Positions 8,471-17,252 of a DNA stretch of 64,000 nucleotides are shown one piece after another; position 1 is the stretch's first letter; each line of letters begins with the position of its first letter. The notes under the pieces are model-generated. The model saw only the letters and a list, made by a program, of their open reading frames with translations. It did not search any database and had not been told where the DNA came from. Origin of the DNA: JANQOH01 sp965243325. GTDB lineage: Bacteria; Pseudomonadota; Alphaproteobacteria; UBA7887. The translations under genes were made by a program, and so were the position numbers. The stretch lies in contig CBDEUQ010000003.1 of NCBI GenBank assembly GCA_965243325.1, positions 372,001 to 436,000 on the forward strand, given 5' to 3'.

Positions 8471-10241
8471 TCGGATAACGGGCGTGGCGGCGGTTGCGTT
8501 GGCGACCCTCGCCCTGGTTCTCGGGTGGGCGGCGCCGGCGGCGTCGCAGGTGGCGCGGAGCGAGGAGGTCTATCGGCTGGAGGCGCTGGGCCACGCCGAT
8601 GCGGTGATGCGCGCGTACCGGCGGCTTGAGCAGCACATCCGCGAGGAGTCGACGGCGCTGACCGATGGTTCGGCGTGGGTGAGCTCGATCCCGCCGGCGG
8701 CGACGGGGTGGCTCGCGGACTGGACGCAGCGCGGCGTGCGGGCGCGGTATTGCGACGACACGCTGCTGGTCTACGTCGATGCGGCGCGGCTCAAGGGCGT
8801 CGGCGCCGATCACCGGTCCGTGCAGGTGGCGCTCAGGGTGTACGCGCCGGGCCGCAATCGCGGCCCGACGGGGCCGGGCCTGCACTGGCTGGAGAACGGC
8901 ATCGTGAGGGACGTCGGCGGCTCCGCCGTGGTGCCGTTGCCGGGGTGTCTGACGACGCCGGCGCTGCCGTCGGGCCGGGCGGCGTTCGCGGGCCGCGTGC
9001 GCGATCCCTTCGCGACGGCGAATCTGCGGCAGCGGCGAAGCACGGAAGTGATGAATCCGCCGCAGGCGTGCGCCGTCGGCGAGCACGGCACGGGCCGGAC
9101 CATGTTCCGCGACGTGGTGGAGACCCTGAACGACCGCAACGAGGCGGTCGGCAGCCCGGCCTTCGGCGTCTGGCAGGTGCTCGTGGACGGCTGCCGGGCC
9201 GACTACACGGTGACGGAGCGGTTCACGCGGACGTGCTCGTGGCAGGCGGGGCCGCCGCACAACCGGACGCTGACCGGCGTTGAAGTGTGGCAGCGGACGA
9301 AGACCGTGACGCAGGCGGGCGAGGTCTACGGAACGCCGTCGATGGTCTCGACGAGCTGCTGGAACGGCGACGGCACCGGGGGGCCGCTGATCAACGCCGC
9401 GCTCACGCTGGTGGACCGGCAGGAAACGCGGTCGGTCGGGTGTCCACCTGGATACAGCGGCAGCCATATCCAGCGGCGGACGGTGACCGAGCGCACGGCG
9501 GAATTCCCGTGGGACGCGAGCCCGGTGGAGACGGTGCGGGAGACGAACTGGGTCACGAGCGTGAACACGTGCACGCCGCCGCTGCCGCCGCAGGACCCGC
9601 CGGAAGACCCGAAGGACCCGCCGGAAGACCCGAAGGACCCGCCGGAAGACCCGCAGGACCCGCCGGAAGACCCGCAGGACCCGCCGGAAGACCCGAAGGA
9701 CCCGCCGGAAGACCCGAAGGACCCGGCGGAAGACCCGGAGGACCCGCCGCACGAGAAGCCGGGGCAGGAATGCGGTGCGGACGAGACGGGGACGTGGCCG
9801 AATTGCGTCAAGCAACAGGGGAAGTGCCGCTCGGATCAGACCGGCACGTGGCCGCACTGTGTGGATCGTGAAGAGGACGATGCGGGGACCGGGGGCGAGT
9901 CGTCGGATGAAGAAACGGTATGGGTGGAGCCCAACTACGGGAATGTCTACTTCTGCATCAATTCCTGCGGGTGCATTGGGGAATGCGAGGGTTACGACGG
10001 TCATATAGGTGGGGACGAAGTGGAGGACACGATAGAAAACGACCCGGAGTCGGTAAACTACAAGCTGATCCAGTTGGACATCTTGCTGGGCAATGATCCT
10101 GATGTAGGGGATGACCTCGAAGAAACGGTCCAGGAATCGGTGGATAACGACATTCAGGATATCGTGGACACCATATTGGAGGAATTGGGAGACGAATTTA
10201 TCGAAGACATTGTGGATAACGTGGTGGAGGAACTCGGGTAG
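8460..10241 (+). CDS. Secreted Cys-rich protein with a DPPEDPK/Q heptad linker, inside the pil operon
   Basis: I recognise no family. The 593-residue protein starts at ATG 8460 behind a strong GGGGGAGGAG site and has a signal peptide ending near residue 30. Residues 30-375 form a domain with many cysteines. Residues 378-426 are seven tandem seven-residue repeats of the form K/Q-DPPEDP, probably an extended, acidic spacer. Two copies of a short TGTWPxC motif follow (near 445 and 461). The last 120 residues are strongly acidic and hydrophobic-patterned (for example IQDIVDTILEELGDEFIEDI). There is no prepilin leader, so it is not a pilin. Its place between pilO and pilP and its modular, surface-like build suggest a pilus-associated or tip protein. 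That is an inference. Confidence 0.75.
   Translation: MRDDRITGVAAVALATLALVLGWAAPAASQVARSEEVYRLEALGHADAVMRAYRRLEQHIREESTALTDGSAWVSSIPPAATGWLADWTQRGVRARYCDDTLLVYVDAARLKGVGADHRSVQVALRVYAPGRNRGPTGPGLHWLENGIVRDVGGSAVVPLPGCLTTPALPSGRAAFAGRVRDPFATANLRQRRSTEVMNPPQACAVGEHGTGRTMFRDVVETLNDRNEAVGSPAFGVWQVLVDGCRADYTVTERFTRTCSWQAGPPHNRTLTGVEVWQRTKTVTQAGEVYGTPSMVSTSCWNGDGTGGPLINAALTLVDRQETRSVGCPPGYSGSHIQRRTVTERTAEFPWDASPVETVRETNWVTSVNTCTPPLPPQDPPEDPKDPPEDPKDPPEDPQDPPEDPQDPPEDPKDPPEDPKDPAEDPEDPPHEKPGQECGADETGTWPNCVKQQGKCRSDQTGTWPHCVDREEDDAGTGGESSDEETVWVEPNYGNVYFCINSCGCIGECEGYDGHIGGDEVEDTIENDPESVNYKLIQLDILLGNDPDVGDDLEETVQESVDNDIQDIVDTILEELGDEFIEDIVDNVVEELG
9591..9737 (+). repeat. Seven tandem 21-bp coding repeats
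   Basis: Seven in-frame units of 21 bp encode (K/Q)DP(P/A)EDP. Units differ mainly at the first codon (AAG or CAG), and the last unit has an Ala replacement. A degenerate eighth unit (EDPPHEK) follows. Copy number may vary between relatives, as is usual for short in-frame tandem repeats. Confidence 0.9.
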
Positions 10242-10247
10242 CAGGCG

Positions 10248-11468
10248 GTGTCGGGCGGGTCGCGGGGGTCCGGCGTCGTGCGGACTGCGGTGTGGGCTGC
10301 GGGTTGCGTTGCGGCGGTTTGGCCGGGCGTGTGCGCGGGTCAGGAACCGGCAGCGAATCCGAGCTCCCACAGCGCGGCGTTCTTTTCCCGCTTGTTGACC
10401 GACCGGATATGGGTCGCGCGCCCCGCGGTGGCCCTGGCCGCCGTGACGGACATGGTCTGGGCGGCGCACTTCCGTGCCGACGGGTCGGTGGTGTCGTGCG
10501 GGGTGAATGGCCGTGTATCGGTCGTGCGATGGCGGGTGTCGGAGAGCGTGGACAACCGCGCGGTCCTGGAGCGGTTCGGCACCCGGCCGATTGGCGTGGA
10601 CGATGAAACCCGGCGGGACACCATGTTTTACGACGGGGAAACGGGGTGCCTGCATATGGAAACGCGGGTCGTGGGGAGGCGGCAAGCGGTGTGGTTGCCG
10701 TGGAGTGCGGGGTGGGTGCAGGAAACTGTCCCGCGAGTGATGGCGGATCGGTGTCCGGAGTTCGGGTCAGTGTCGGGGCTGGGGATCAACGAGCGGCAAA
10801 CGGCCGATTCGTATGACGTACTCGCGGATCAGGATCCGGATGCGGCGGTGCGGAAGTTTGTCGGATGGGAATTCCGGGGTCCCGGGGCGCACGGGCGTGG
10901 CTGGGTAGGCCTGCAGAGCGGTCCGGAATACCGCGGGGGAACCCTGTCGGAGGACGAACTCCGCGAATTTCTCGTGCGGCGCGATGGCGAGGTTCTGGTT
11001 CACAACGACGGCAGCCGGCACGTGCTGGTCCTGCGGGACGCGGGGGACGAGCTGTGGCGCCTGGCAAGCGACGGCTCCGTCGAGGACGTCGGCCACCTGA
11101 CGCTGAGCGGCGACGAGATCGTCCTGCAGTACGAGCACTCGAACCGCGAAGAGCGATGGGACGTGGATTTCGCGCTGCCGCTGCTGCCGACCGGCGAGCG
11201 CTACGCGGCGATGCGGCTGGGCGACTGGCTGGCGTCGCGGCCGGGACCGGTGGTCCTGCCCTTTCACGGCGTGGCGCGGGTGGGGTTCCACTTCGGCATT
11301 GACGGGACGGCGGCGGCCACCACGGTCGACGGCGGCGAGGTCGGTGCGGCGTGGCAGTGGTCGCGCGGCAGTCTGGTGGTCCGCGTGCGGGGCTTCGAGC
11401 GGGCCGCGGCCTACCCGTGGGAGCGGCTGGCGGCGCATGTGGACTGGCCCGGAGCGCCGGCGCGATGA
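10248..11468 (+). CDS. Secreted protein of unknown function in the pil operon
   Basis: A 406-residue protein from GTG 10248, only 6 bp after the previous stop. An Arg-containing n-region and an Ala/Val/Trp-rich hydrophobic stretch form a signal peptide that likely ends near residue 30 (VCAGQEPA). The mature part is rich in short beta strands with few cysteines and no metal or nucleotide motif. I see no homology to PilP, PilS or PilV. The stop overlaps the next start as ATGA, so it belongs to the same transcript and its product is probably exported to the periplasm or beyond. Its function cannot be stated. The Shine-Dalgarno for the GTG is weak, which leaves the exact start uncertain. Confidence 0.65.
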   Translation: MSGGSRGSGVVRTAVWAAGCVAAVWPGVCAGQEPAANPSSHSAAFFSRLLTDRIWVARPAVALAAVTDMVWAAHFRADGSVVSCGVNGRVSVVRWRVSESVDNRAVLERFGTRPIGVDDETRRDTMFYDGETGCLHMETRVVGRRQAVWLPWSAGWVQETVPRVMADRCPEFGSVSGLGINERQTADSYDVLADQDPDAAVRKFVGWEFRGPGAHGRGWVGLQSGPEYRGGTLSEDELREFLVRRDGEVLVHNDGSRHVLVLRDAGDELWRLASDGSVEDVGHLTLSGDEIVLQYEHSNREERWDVDFALPLLPTGERYAAMRLGDWLASRPGPVVLPFHGVARVGFHFGIDGTAAATTVDGGEVGAAWQWSRGSLVVRVRGFERAAAYPWERLAAHVDWPGAPAR

Positions 11469-12393
11469 CCGCGCGGGCGCTTGTCGCGTGGGGGCTCGCC
11501 GCGGCGATGCTTGCGGTCGCCGGCGACGGGCGCGGGCAGGAGGAGCGATCGACGATCGCGCCGCTCCCCGGGCTGGAGACGTGGGACGGGCTCGCCGGCG
11601 GGGAGCCCGCGGCGCCGGCGGCCGACGGAGCCGGGGACGCTGCGGTGGCCGGGCCGTCCGGGGCGGTGGCGGTCGACGAGGGTGAAGACGCCGCGGCGGC
11701 CGGGCCCTCCGGGGTCGGAGACGCGACCGCGGGGCCGGCGACGCCGGAGGATGCGGCCCGGGATGCCGCGGTGCGGGGCGAGGCGGGAGCGGCCCGGGAG
11801 GGCGACGCGGCTTCGCCGGCGGCGAGACGGGATGCGGCGGGGACGCGGGCGGCGTTTTCCGGGTCCGGCGAGGGGCGGGAGGTCCTTCCGGGCGACGTCG
11901 CGGCGCCGCCCGCGGCGGAGGAATCGGTTCCGGTCACCTCCGCCGGAGCTGGAAGGCAGGGGACGGCGCCGGCAGTGCCGGGGCCGGCGCCGTCCCCGCC
12001 TGTTTCGGAGGTGCATGAGGCCCGCGGTTCGCTGTGGCGGCTGCTCGATGCGCGGGCGGAGCGCGCGGCGGGGGAGACCGCGGCGGCGTTCGTGGCCGAC
12101 ATGGCGCGCGAGGGGTGCCCGCGCGACCTTCTGGGGCGTCTGCTCGCGGCGGCCGCGGACGAGCGCGGCGCGCTGTCGGCGCTGGCGCTCGAGCGCGAGA
12201 TCCTCGTGCTGTGCCGGAAGCGGCAGGACGCCGTGGCGGCGGTGCTGACGCAGGAGGCGGCGCTGCGCGGGATGGCGGGCGACGCCGCCGCGCCGGCGCC
12301 GGCGAGCGCGGCGTCGGCGCCGGCCGACTGGGCGGCGGCGATCGACGTCGTGCCGCAGCTCGGCCTCGCCGACGACACCGGCGACGTGGGCGG
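11465..12393 (+). pseudogene. PilP-like secreted protein, 3' end lost at a deletion joint with pilQ
   Basis: ATG at 11465 overlaps the previous stop (ATGA). A signal peptide (MTARALVAWGLAAAMLAVAG) is followed by about 150 residues of Ala/Gly/Asp/Pro-rich low-complexity sequence. A helical stretch then resembles the PilP helix (ALALEREILVLCRKRQDAVA). This frame stays open to 12799, but from about 12393 its third-codon-position G+C falls, while another frame becomes clearly PilQ. The natural C-terminus is therefore missing and any product would end in about 130 residues of out-of-frame sequence. The PilP assignment rests on gene order, export signal and the helix pattern only. Confidence 0.55.
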
Positions 12394-13007
12394 GGCGCCA
12401 GGTGCTGCAGTTCGTGGATTCGGGCCACCAGGTGTGGACGACGATCCACGTCCACTCCGCGAACGCGATCCTCTTCCGGCTGCTGGATCTGGGCGTGGGG
12501 GTGGCCGAGGTGTGCAAGCCCGGCAACGTCGCGCTGCTGTGCAAGCAGACGCTGCTGCCGTCGTTGTGTCCGGACTGTGCGCGGCGGACGCCGGCGGAGG
12601 GGGAGGAGGTGCCGGGCTGGCTGCGCAATTACCTCGCGCGCTGGCCCGGGGTCCGGTACCGCGAACCGGCCGGTTGCGAGAGGTGCCGGCGCGACGACGA
12701 GCTGTCGGCCCGGGCGTGGAACGGCTACGTCAGCCAGCACGCGGTGGCGGAGATGATCCGCCCCGACGACGGCTATCTCAACCTGGTCCGGGAGCGTGAC
12801 GCGGTGGGCGCGCAGGCGTACTGGCGCGAGGAGCTCGGCGGGGTGCCGATCGGGGAAAAGATCTGGCGCCTGGTGGCGGAGGGCGCGGTGGATCCGTTCG
12901 ACGCGCTGATGAAGGGCGCGCGCGTGGACCGCACCGGCGGCGCCGCCGCCGAGGGCGGCGAGCCGGGGTCCCGGGCGCCGGCGATGCGGTCGCGGGCGGC
13001 GGCCTGA
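12381..13007 (+). pseudogene. pilQ: PilQ secretion ATPase, C-terminal part only (no Walker A)
   Basis: The frame ending at 13007 encodes the C-terminal 200 or so residues of a GspE/VirB11-type pilus assembly ATPase. It keeps the histidine-box region (VWTTIHVHSANAILFRLLDL) and two Cys pairs (CPDCARR and CERCRRDD). PilQ proteins are near 500 residues, so the N-terminal domain, Walker A and Walker B are absent. The only start is an internal GTG at 12402, which has no convincing ribosome-binding site. The sequence before about 12385 in this frame is not protein-like, and the neighbouring frame is PilP-like up to that point. A deletion spanning the end of pilP and most of pilQ explains this. An assembly error is the alternative. 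As it stands the gene cannot power pilus extension. Confidence 0.7.
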
Positions 13008-13798
13008 TGGGCGTCCTGCGCGCGATCGTGGTGCTGTTCGCCTTCGGGCGGCAGGTGCGGATCGAGACCTTCCTGCTGGTGTCGGACCTGATCGGGGCGC
13101 GCTTCGATCTGGAACGGGCCCTCGAGGTGGCGATGAAGGTCGCGGAGGAGCAGGGCCAGTGGGTGCGGAAGCGGATCCTGCGGAACATGCGCCGGGCGCT
13201 GGTCGAGAACCGCTTTGTCGAGGAGGTGGGCCGGTGGGTGCCGGCCTCCGAGGCGATGGTGTTTTCCGGCTACGGCCGGGTCGATGCGGCGGTGCTGTTT
13301 TCGTCGGCGGCGAGGATCGCGTCGATGCGCGACCGGCAGATCGCGGCGGTGGTCAGGGCGGTGGCGCAGCCGGGGCTGGTCGCGGTGACGATGCTGGCGC
13401 TGCTGTGGGGCGCCGGCGGCTGGCTGGTGCCGGCTCTCGAGGCGACGGTGCCGGCGGAGCGCTGGGGCGGGCTCGCCGGGGCGTTCCGCGGCGTGTCGCT
13501 GTGGCTCTACGAGGACGTCGCGGTGGCGGGTTTCGGGCTGGCGGGCGCCGTCTGCGTGCTGGGTCTGCTGACGGTGGCGTGGACCGGTCCGGGCCGGGTG
13601 CTGTTCGACCGGGTGGCGCCCTTCAGCCTCTACCGCCTGGTCGTGGGGTCGGCGTTCCTGTTCGTGGCGATCGAGTTCCTGCGGGCGGGGCAGGACCTGA
13701 ACGATGCGGCGTTCGACCGCTTCCGGCGCTCCGCGTCGCCCTACGGGCGGCACCGGATCGGCGCGATCCAGGCGCTGATGGCCCGCGGCTGGGGCCTC
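13007..13798 (+). pseudogene. pilR: PilR (GspF-like) inner-membrane platform protein, 3' end lost
   Basis: ATG at 13007 overlaps the pilQ stop (TGATG). About 264 residues match the GspF/PilR platform family: an N-terminal helical bundle (RFDLERALEVAMKVAEEQGQ), a membrane segment near 125-145 (LVAVTMLALLWGAGGWLVPA) and another near 170-195. PilR of IncI plasmids is about 370 residues, with a last membrane helix at the C-terminus. Here the family resemblance stops at about 13798 (after MARGWGL), and the frame continues as Arg/Gly-rich sequence to 13891. At the same point a different frame becomes protein-like. This is a second deletion-type joint. Confidence 0.65.
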
Positions 13799-13983
13799 GG
13801 AACCTGCTGTCGCCCGGGCCGTGGGCGGCCGAGCGCGACGCGGCGGGCCGCTGGGTCTACCGGCTGCCGGCGACGCCGGCGGCGCTGGTGAGCGTCGAGG
13901 GACGCGAGATGCGGCTCGGGTTCGCGGAGCCGGCCGGCGCGCTTCCGGCCGGGGAATGGACAATCGGGGGGGACACGGAGTGA
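13799..13983 (+). pseudogene. C-terminal fragment of an unidentified gene after the pilR joint
   Basis: About 60 codons in a frame different from pilR, starting at the joint with RNLLSPGPWAAER and ending at the TGA at 13983. Third-position G+C is high and the residues look like a genuine beta-rich C-terminus (WVYRLPATPAALVSVEG). By canonical order it could be the end of a pilS-pilV gene or of an early tra gene. I cannot assign it. It has no start of its own. Confidence 0.4.
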
Positions 13984-14001
13984 GACCGGGAGACGAGGCG
14001 T

Positions 14002-14637
14002 ATGGAGGATGACCGGTACGGAGAGTTGATGGCGGCGCAGAAAGAACGCCGGCTGTCAGTGGAAGAAAGAGACGAGCTGCTTGCACTCAAGGGTGAGCGG
14101 ATGAAAGAGCGCGGCACGGCGAAGGTACGCCGTGCCCGTGAGCGCATGGCGAAACGCGAGGCGGCGCGGCGGCTCGCTGTCGGCAGGACGGTGCTGGAGG
14201 CGGGCGTGAGCTCCGACGATCCGGCGCACATCGTGCGCGTGTTGCGCTACGGCGAGGCCATGATCGCGGCCGGCTTCGCCACCGATGACGACGCGCTGCT
14301 TCGCCAGCGCGCGCAAAAAATGGTCCGGTTCATGGAATTGGCGAGAGCGGGAGGACGGGGAGTGCGACGGGACAGGCTTATGGCGGAGATCTCGGAGCGG
14401 ACCGGGGTGTCGGCGAAGGCGTGCGCGGCGGTCGTGGACGCGCTGACGGAGATTGTGGTCGAGCGCATGCGGGCGGGGCTGGAGCTGCGCCTGGCGCGCT
14501 TTGGCAGCTTCGTTCCGCGCCGGCGGGAGGCACGGGACGGGCGCAATCCACGGACGGGCGCGGCGGTGGTCGTGCCGGGCCGCACGATCGTGCGCTTCCG
14601 GCCGGCGCAGGCGGTGCGCGATGTGCTGGTCGACTGA
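14002..14637 (+). CDS. HU/IHF-fold DNA-binding protein with a charged helical N-terminal extension
   Basis: Residues 120-211 are a histone-like HU/IHF domain with the DNA-arm signature (LARFGSFVPRRREARDGRNP). It would bend or bind DNA. Residues 1-118 are an unusual extension, mostly basic and acidic helices (RRARERMAKREAARR). HU proteins are normally about 90 residues. An in-frame GTG at 14362 behind GGAGGACGGGG sits exactly where a normal HU would start, so the gene may make a long and a short product, or the extension may be the remnant of an upstream gene joined in frame. It lies between the damaged pilR region and traO. The reading frame overlaps the next start by 17 bp. Confidence 0.75.
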   Translation: MEDDRYGELMAAQKERRLSVEERDELLALKGERMKERGTAKVRRARERMAKREAARRLAVGRTVLEAGVSSDDPAHIVRVLRYGEAMIAAGFATDDDALLRQRAQKMVRFMELARAGGRGVRRDRLMAEISERTGVSAKACAAVVDALTEIVVERMRAGLELRLARFGSFVPRRREARDGRNPRTGAAVVVPGRTIVRFRPAQAVRDVLVD

Positions 14638-16423
14638 CCGGCGGGCGGGACGGCTGGCGGCGGCCGCCGCCGCGGCGTGGATGATCGCGGTGCCGGCATG
14701 GGCGCAGGTGCCCGACAACCGCGGTCTGGAGCTCGACCCGGACGATCCGCTGTCGCCGGCGTACGGGGGCTCGCTGCAGGAGCGCGAGCGGCAGCGGCTG
14801 GAGGAGGCGCGGGAGACGGGCGGCTCGTTCGTGCCGACGGCGCACGGTGAGATCGAGAGGCCGGAGGATCCGGCGCCGGAGGTCGTGGAAGAGGCGGAGC
14901 CGGAGCGGCCCGAGGTGGCGGCGGATCCGGAGCCGGTGCGCGAGACCTGGGAGGCGCCGGCGGTCGAGAGCCTGGCCGTGCCGGAGATGCTGGATGCGCT
15001 GATCGAGGCGTGGAACGCGCCGCCGGCGATCGTCCGCGTGCGCTATCCGTCCCGGGAGCCCGCGCCGGACGGGACGGGCGCTGCGCCGCCCGCGAGCCCG
15101 GAAGGACGGCCGGTTACCGCCGTCGCGGCGGCCGCCGCCACTGCCGTACCGGGACTGGCGGCGGTGCGTCCCGGCGACGGGGTGTACGCGCGGGCGGTGT
15201 ACGCGATCGACTCGGACTATCCCGGTCCGGTGTTCCTCGAGGTTCTCGAGCCGCCGCTCGCCGGGGCGCGCCTGACGGGGGCGTTCACGCGGGCCGGCGA
15301 GCGTCTGGTGCTGCGGGTGACGGCGATCGAGCACCGCGGCGTGCGCGCGGCGGTGCCCGACCGGGCGCTGTGGTGGGACGTCGTCGACGCGCTGTTCGAC
15401 GCCGGGGCCTTCGAGGCGGCGGCGCGGGCGCAGCGCTATGCGGTGCCGGTGCTGAGCGATTTGCTGCCGGCGGTGCGCGGGCCGGCGGTGCAGGCGCTGG
15501 TCGGCGAGGCGGTCTACGGCGCCGGCGGCGAGACGGTGACGGCGGCGTTCGTCCGCGTGCTGACGTCGCTCTCGGGCAGCTGGCCCATCCTCTTCCGGCC
15601 GACCGCCTTCGACGTGGCCGGGGCGCGCGTGGCGGCGGTCGACCTGTCGGAGGTGGCGCCCACCGGCTCGGCCGAGGCGGACCGGCAGACGGCGGCGATG
15701 TACATGCTCGCGCGGCACGCGCTGACGCGGGACTGGTGGATCGGCGAGGAGTCGCTCGCGGGGGTCCCGGAGCGCTATCGGGCCTGGCACGCCGAGCGCC
15801 TGCGGCGGCTGCGCGAGACGCCGAAGCGGCTGGCCTATGACGAGTTCCACCGCACGGGGCGGGCGCCGGCGGTGCGGGCGCAGGTCGAGCGCGACGTGCG
15901 CGAGGCGCGCAAGCTGCGGGTGCGCCTGGCGCTGGTGTCGCAGCGCATCGAGGACTTCGGGCCGGCGCTGGTCGAGCTCGCCAACCGCTACTGGGTGCTG
16001 GGCGCCGGCGGCAAGACGGCCGAGATCGAGGCGCTGGGCGCCCTGTTCGGGATGAGCGAGACCCTGAAGGAGGCGGTCCGCTTCGGCCTGTCCGGACCGG
16101 GCGGCGACGGCGCGCCGGCGCTGCTGATCGCGTCGGACGCGCGCGGCCGCTTCGAGCAGATCGTCGTCAACACGCCGGGGCCGGTCGAGCTGTGGGCGCT
16201 GACGACGGCGCCGGCCGACGTCGCGCTGCGCTCGCGCGTCTACCGGCTGATGGCGCCGCCGGCGGCGCGCCTGGCGCTGGCGCGGGCCTTTCCGCGGGGC
16301 ACGGCGCGGGGACACATCGAGGACGAGCGCCGCCGTCTGGAGCACGGCGGCGCCGGGGCGGCGGCCGAGGAGGACGTCCTCGACACGATCGCCGATCGGG
16401 TGGCGGCCGGGGAGGCCGCGTGA
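14621..16423 (+). pseudogene. TraO/DotG N-terminal part fused in frame to TraU/DotO ATPase C-terminal part
   Basis: A 600-residue open frame from ATG 14621. Residues 1-29 are a signal-like hydrophobic N-terminus (AAWMIAVPAWAQ). Residues 30-165 are acidic and Pro-rich. Residues 185-240 match the VirB10-like domain of TraO/DotG (YAIDSDYPGPVFLEVLEPP). From about residue 247 the sequence is the C-terminal 350 residues of the TraU/DotO/IcmB ATPase: WWDVVDALFDAG, RLAYDEFHRTG (Walker B region) and the family signature PVELWALTTAPADVALRSR. Walker A and most of the ATPase are missing, as is the end of the VirB10-like domain. In IncI plasmids traO and traU are separate genes several genes apart. The fusion is in frame at about 15.33-15.37 kb, so a stable chimera could be made, but it should not work as either parent. 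Confidence 0.75.
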
Positions 16424-16450
16424 GGCAAACCGCAACCGAAGGAGAGAACG

Positions 16451-16813
16451 ATGCAGTCGATGATCCGCGATCCCGAGCAGGGGATCCGCGACCCCGAGCC
16501 GCTGGCGGCGTTCTCGTGCCTGGAGCGCGCCCTCGACTACGGGCGGCACGACATCCACTACGATCCGGCCGGGGCGCTCGACCGGCTTCTGAGGACGGCG
16601 CAGCGGCAGGTCTGCAGCGTGGCGCGCGACGCCTGGCGCCGGGCGGTGGGGCGGGGGTTCGATCCGGGGGTCTTCACCGGCTCCCGGCCGCGCCTGCCGG
16701 GTCTCGGCACGGAGCGGCCGATCGCGCCGCCGCTCGCGAGCCCGCCGCCGGAGCGGATCGTCGGTGACGGCGCGGCCGAGCGGTTCCGCGGGATCGTCGG
16801 GGGCGGACGGTGA
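16451..16813 (+). CDS. Conserved-looking small protein downstream of traU
   Basis: A 120-residue protein from ATG 16451 with a good site (GAAGGAGAG) 27 bp after the chimeric gene. The core is a helical, Cys-containing segment (CLERALDYGRHDIHYDPAGA, then QVCSVARDAW) that looks well conserved in its residue pattern. There is no signal peptide or membrane segment. The tail is Pro-rich. It sits where IncI plasmids carry traV, but I cannot claim similarity. The stop overlaps the next start (GTGA), so it is in the tra operon. Confidence 0.6.
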   Translation: MQSMIRDPEQGIRDPEPLAAFSCLERALDYGRHDIHYDPAGALDRLLRTAQRQVCSVARDAWRRAVGRGFDPGVFTGSRPRLPGLGTERPIAPPLASPPPERIVGDGAAERFRGIVGGGR

Positions 16814-16974
16814 GCCCGGTCTCTGCGTGCGCCGGCGCGGCGGCGGAGGGGACGACCCTGCTGTGGCATGCCGAGGCGGCGGCGCTCCTTCAGGCCGGCA
16901 TCCTGCTGGGCTTTTTCGTTGCGTGCCTGGTGTGCCGGATGGGGGATTCGCCGTCGGCGGAGAGGCGGCGGTGA
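16810..16974 (+). CDS. 54-residue single-pass membrane protein
   Basis: GTG at 16810 overlaps the upstream stop and the TGA at 16974 overlaps the next GTG, so it is tightly embedded in an operon with 4-bp overlaps at both ends. The product has one membrane segment in the second half (LLQAGILLGFFVACLVC) followed by a short basic tail. No family is recognised. It could be a small component of the transfer channel. Confidence 0.6.
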   Translation: MSPVSACAGAAAEGTTLLWHAEAAALLQAGILLGFFVACLVCRMGDSPSAERRR

Positions 16975-17252
16975 GGCGGAGCCGGCGGGAGGAGAGGGAC
17001 CTGCTGGCGTCGGAAGGCGAAGAGGAATCGGCGCCGCCGCAAACGCATCGGGGCGGCGGCGTTCGTAGACGGGCGCGGCGGGCACCAAAGCCGAATGGCG
17101 CGGGGCCGCGTCCGTCGTCCCGGCGGCGCCGGCGCGCCGGCGCGGTGCGAGACTTGTGCGTTCACGGGACGGATCTGGCGGCGGGCGGATGCCTGCTCTG
17201 CGCGATCGAGGCGCGGGACCGGGCCGGCCGCGAAGAAGGGGGCGAAACATGA
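16971..17252 (+). CDS. Small Arg-rich protein with a C-terminal Cys cluster
   Basis: GTG at 16971 (GTGA overlap) encodes 93 residues. The first 60 are strongly basic and Pro/Arg-rich. The last 30 contain CVHGTDLAAGGCLLC, a CxnCxxC pattern that could bind zinc. The stop overlaps the traW-like start as ATGA. Tight operon packing supports it as a real gene. The function is unknown; binding nucleic acid or a membrane surface would suit the charge. Confidence 0.5.
   Translation: MRRSRREERDLLASEGEEESAPPQTHRGGGVRRRARRAPKPNGAGPRPSSRRRRRAGAVRDLCVHGTDLAAGGCLLCAIEARDRAGREEGGET

Noticed and set aside
9591..9737. CRISPR-like array
   Set aside because: The 21-bp units are contiguous, in frame and without spacers; they encode a seven-residue protein repeat.
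8433..10685. Long minus-strand frame of 750 codons opposite the secreted-protein gene
   Set aside because: A shadow frame: Arg/His/Pro-rich, no start signals, and it spans two real plus-strand genes with proper overlaps and signal peptides.
14378..16558. Long minus-strand frame opposite traO/traU
   Set aside because: High-G+C shadow of the plus-strand chimera; composition is Arg/Leu/His-rich with no domain.
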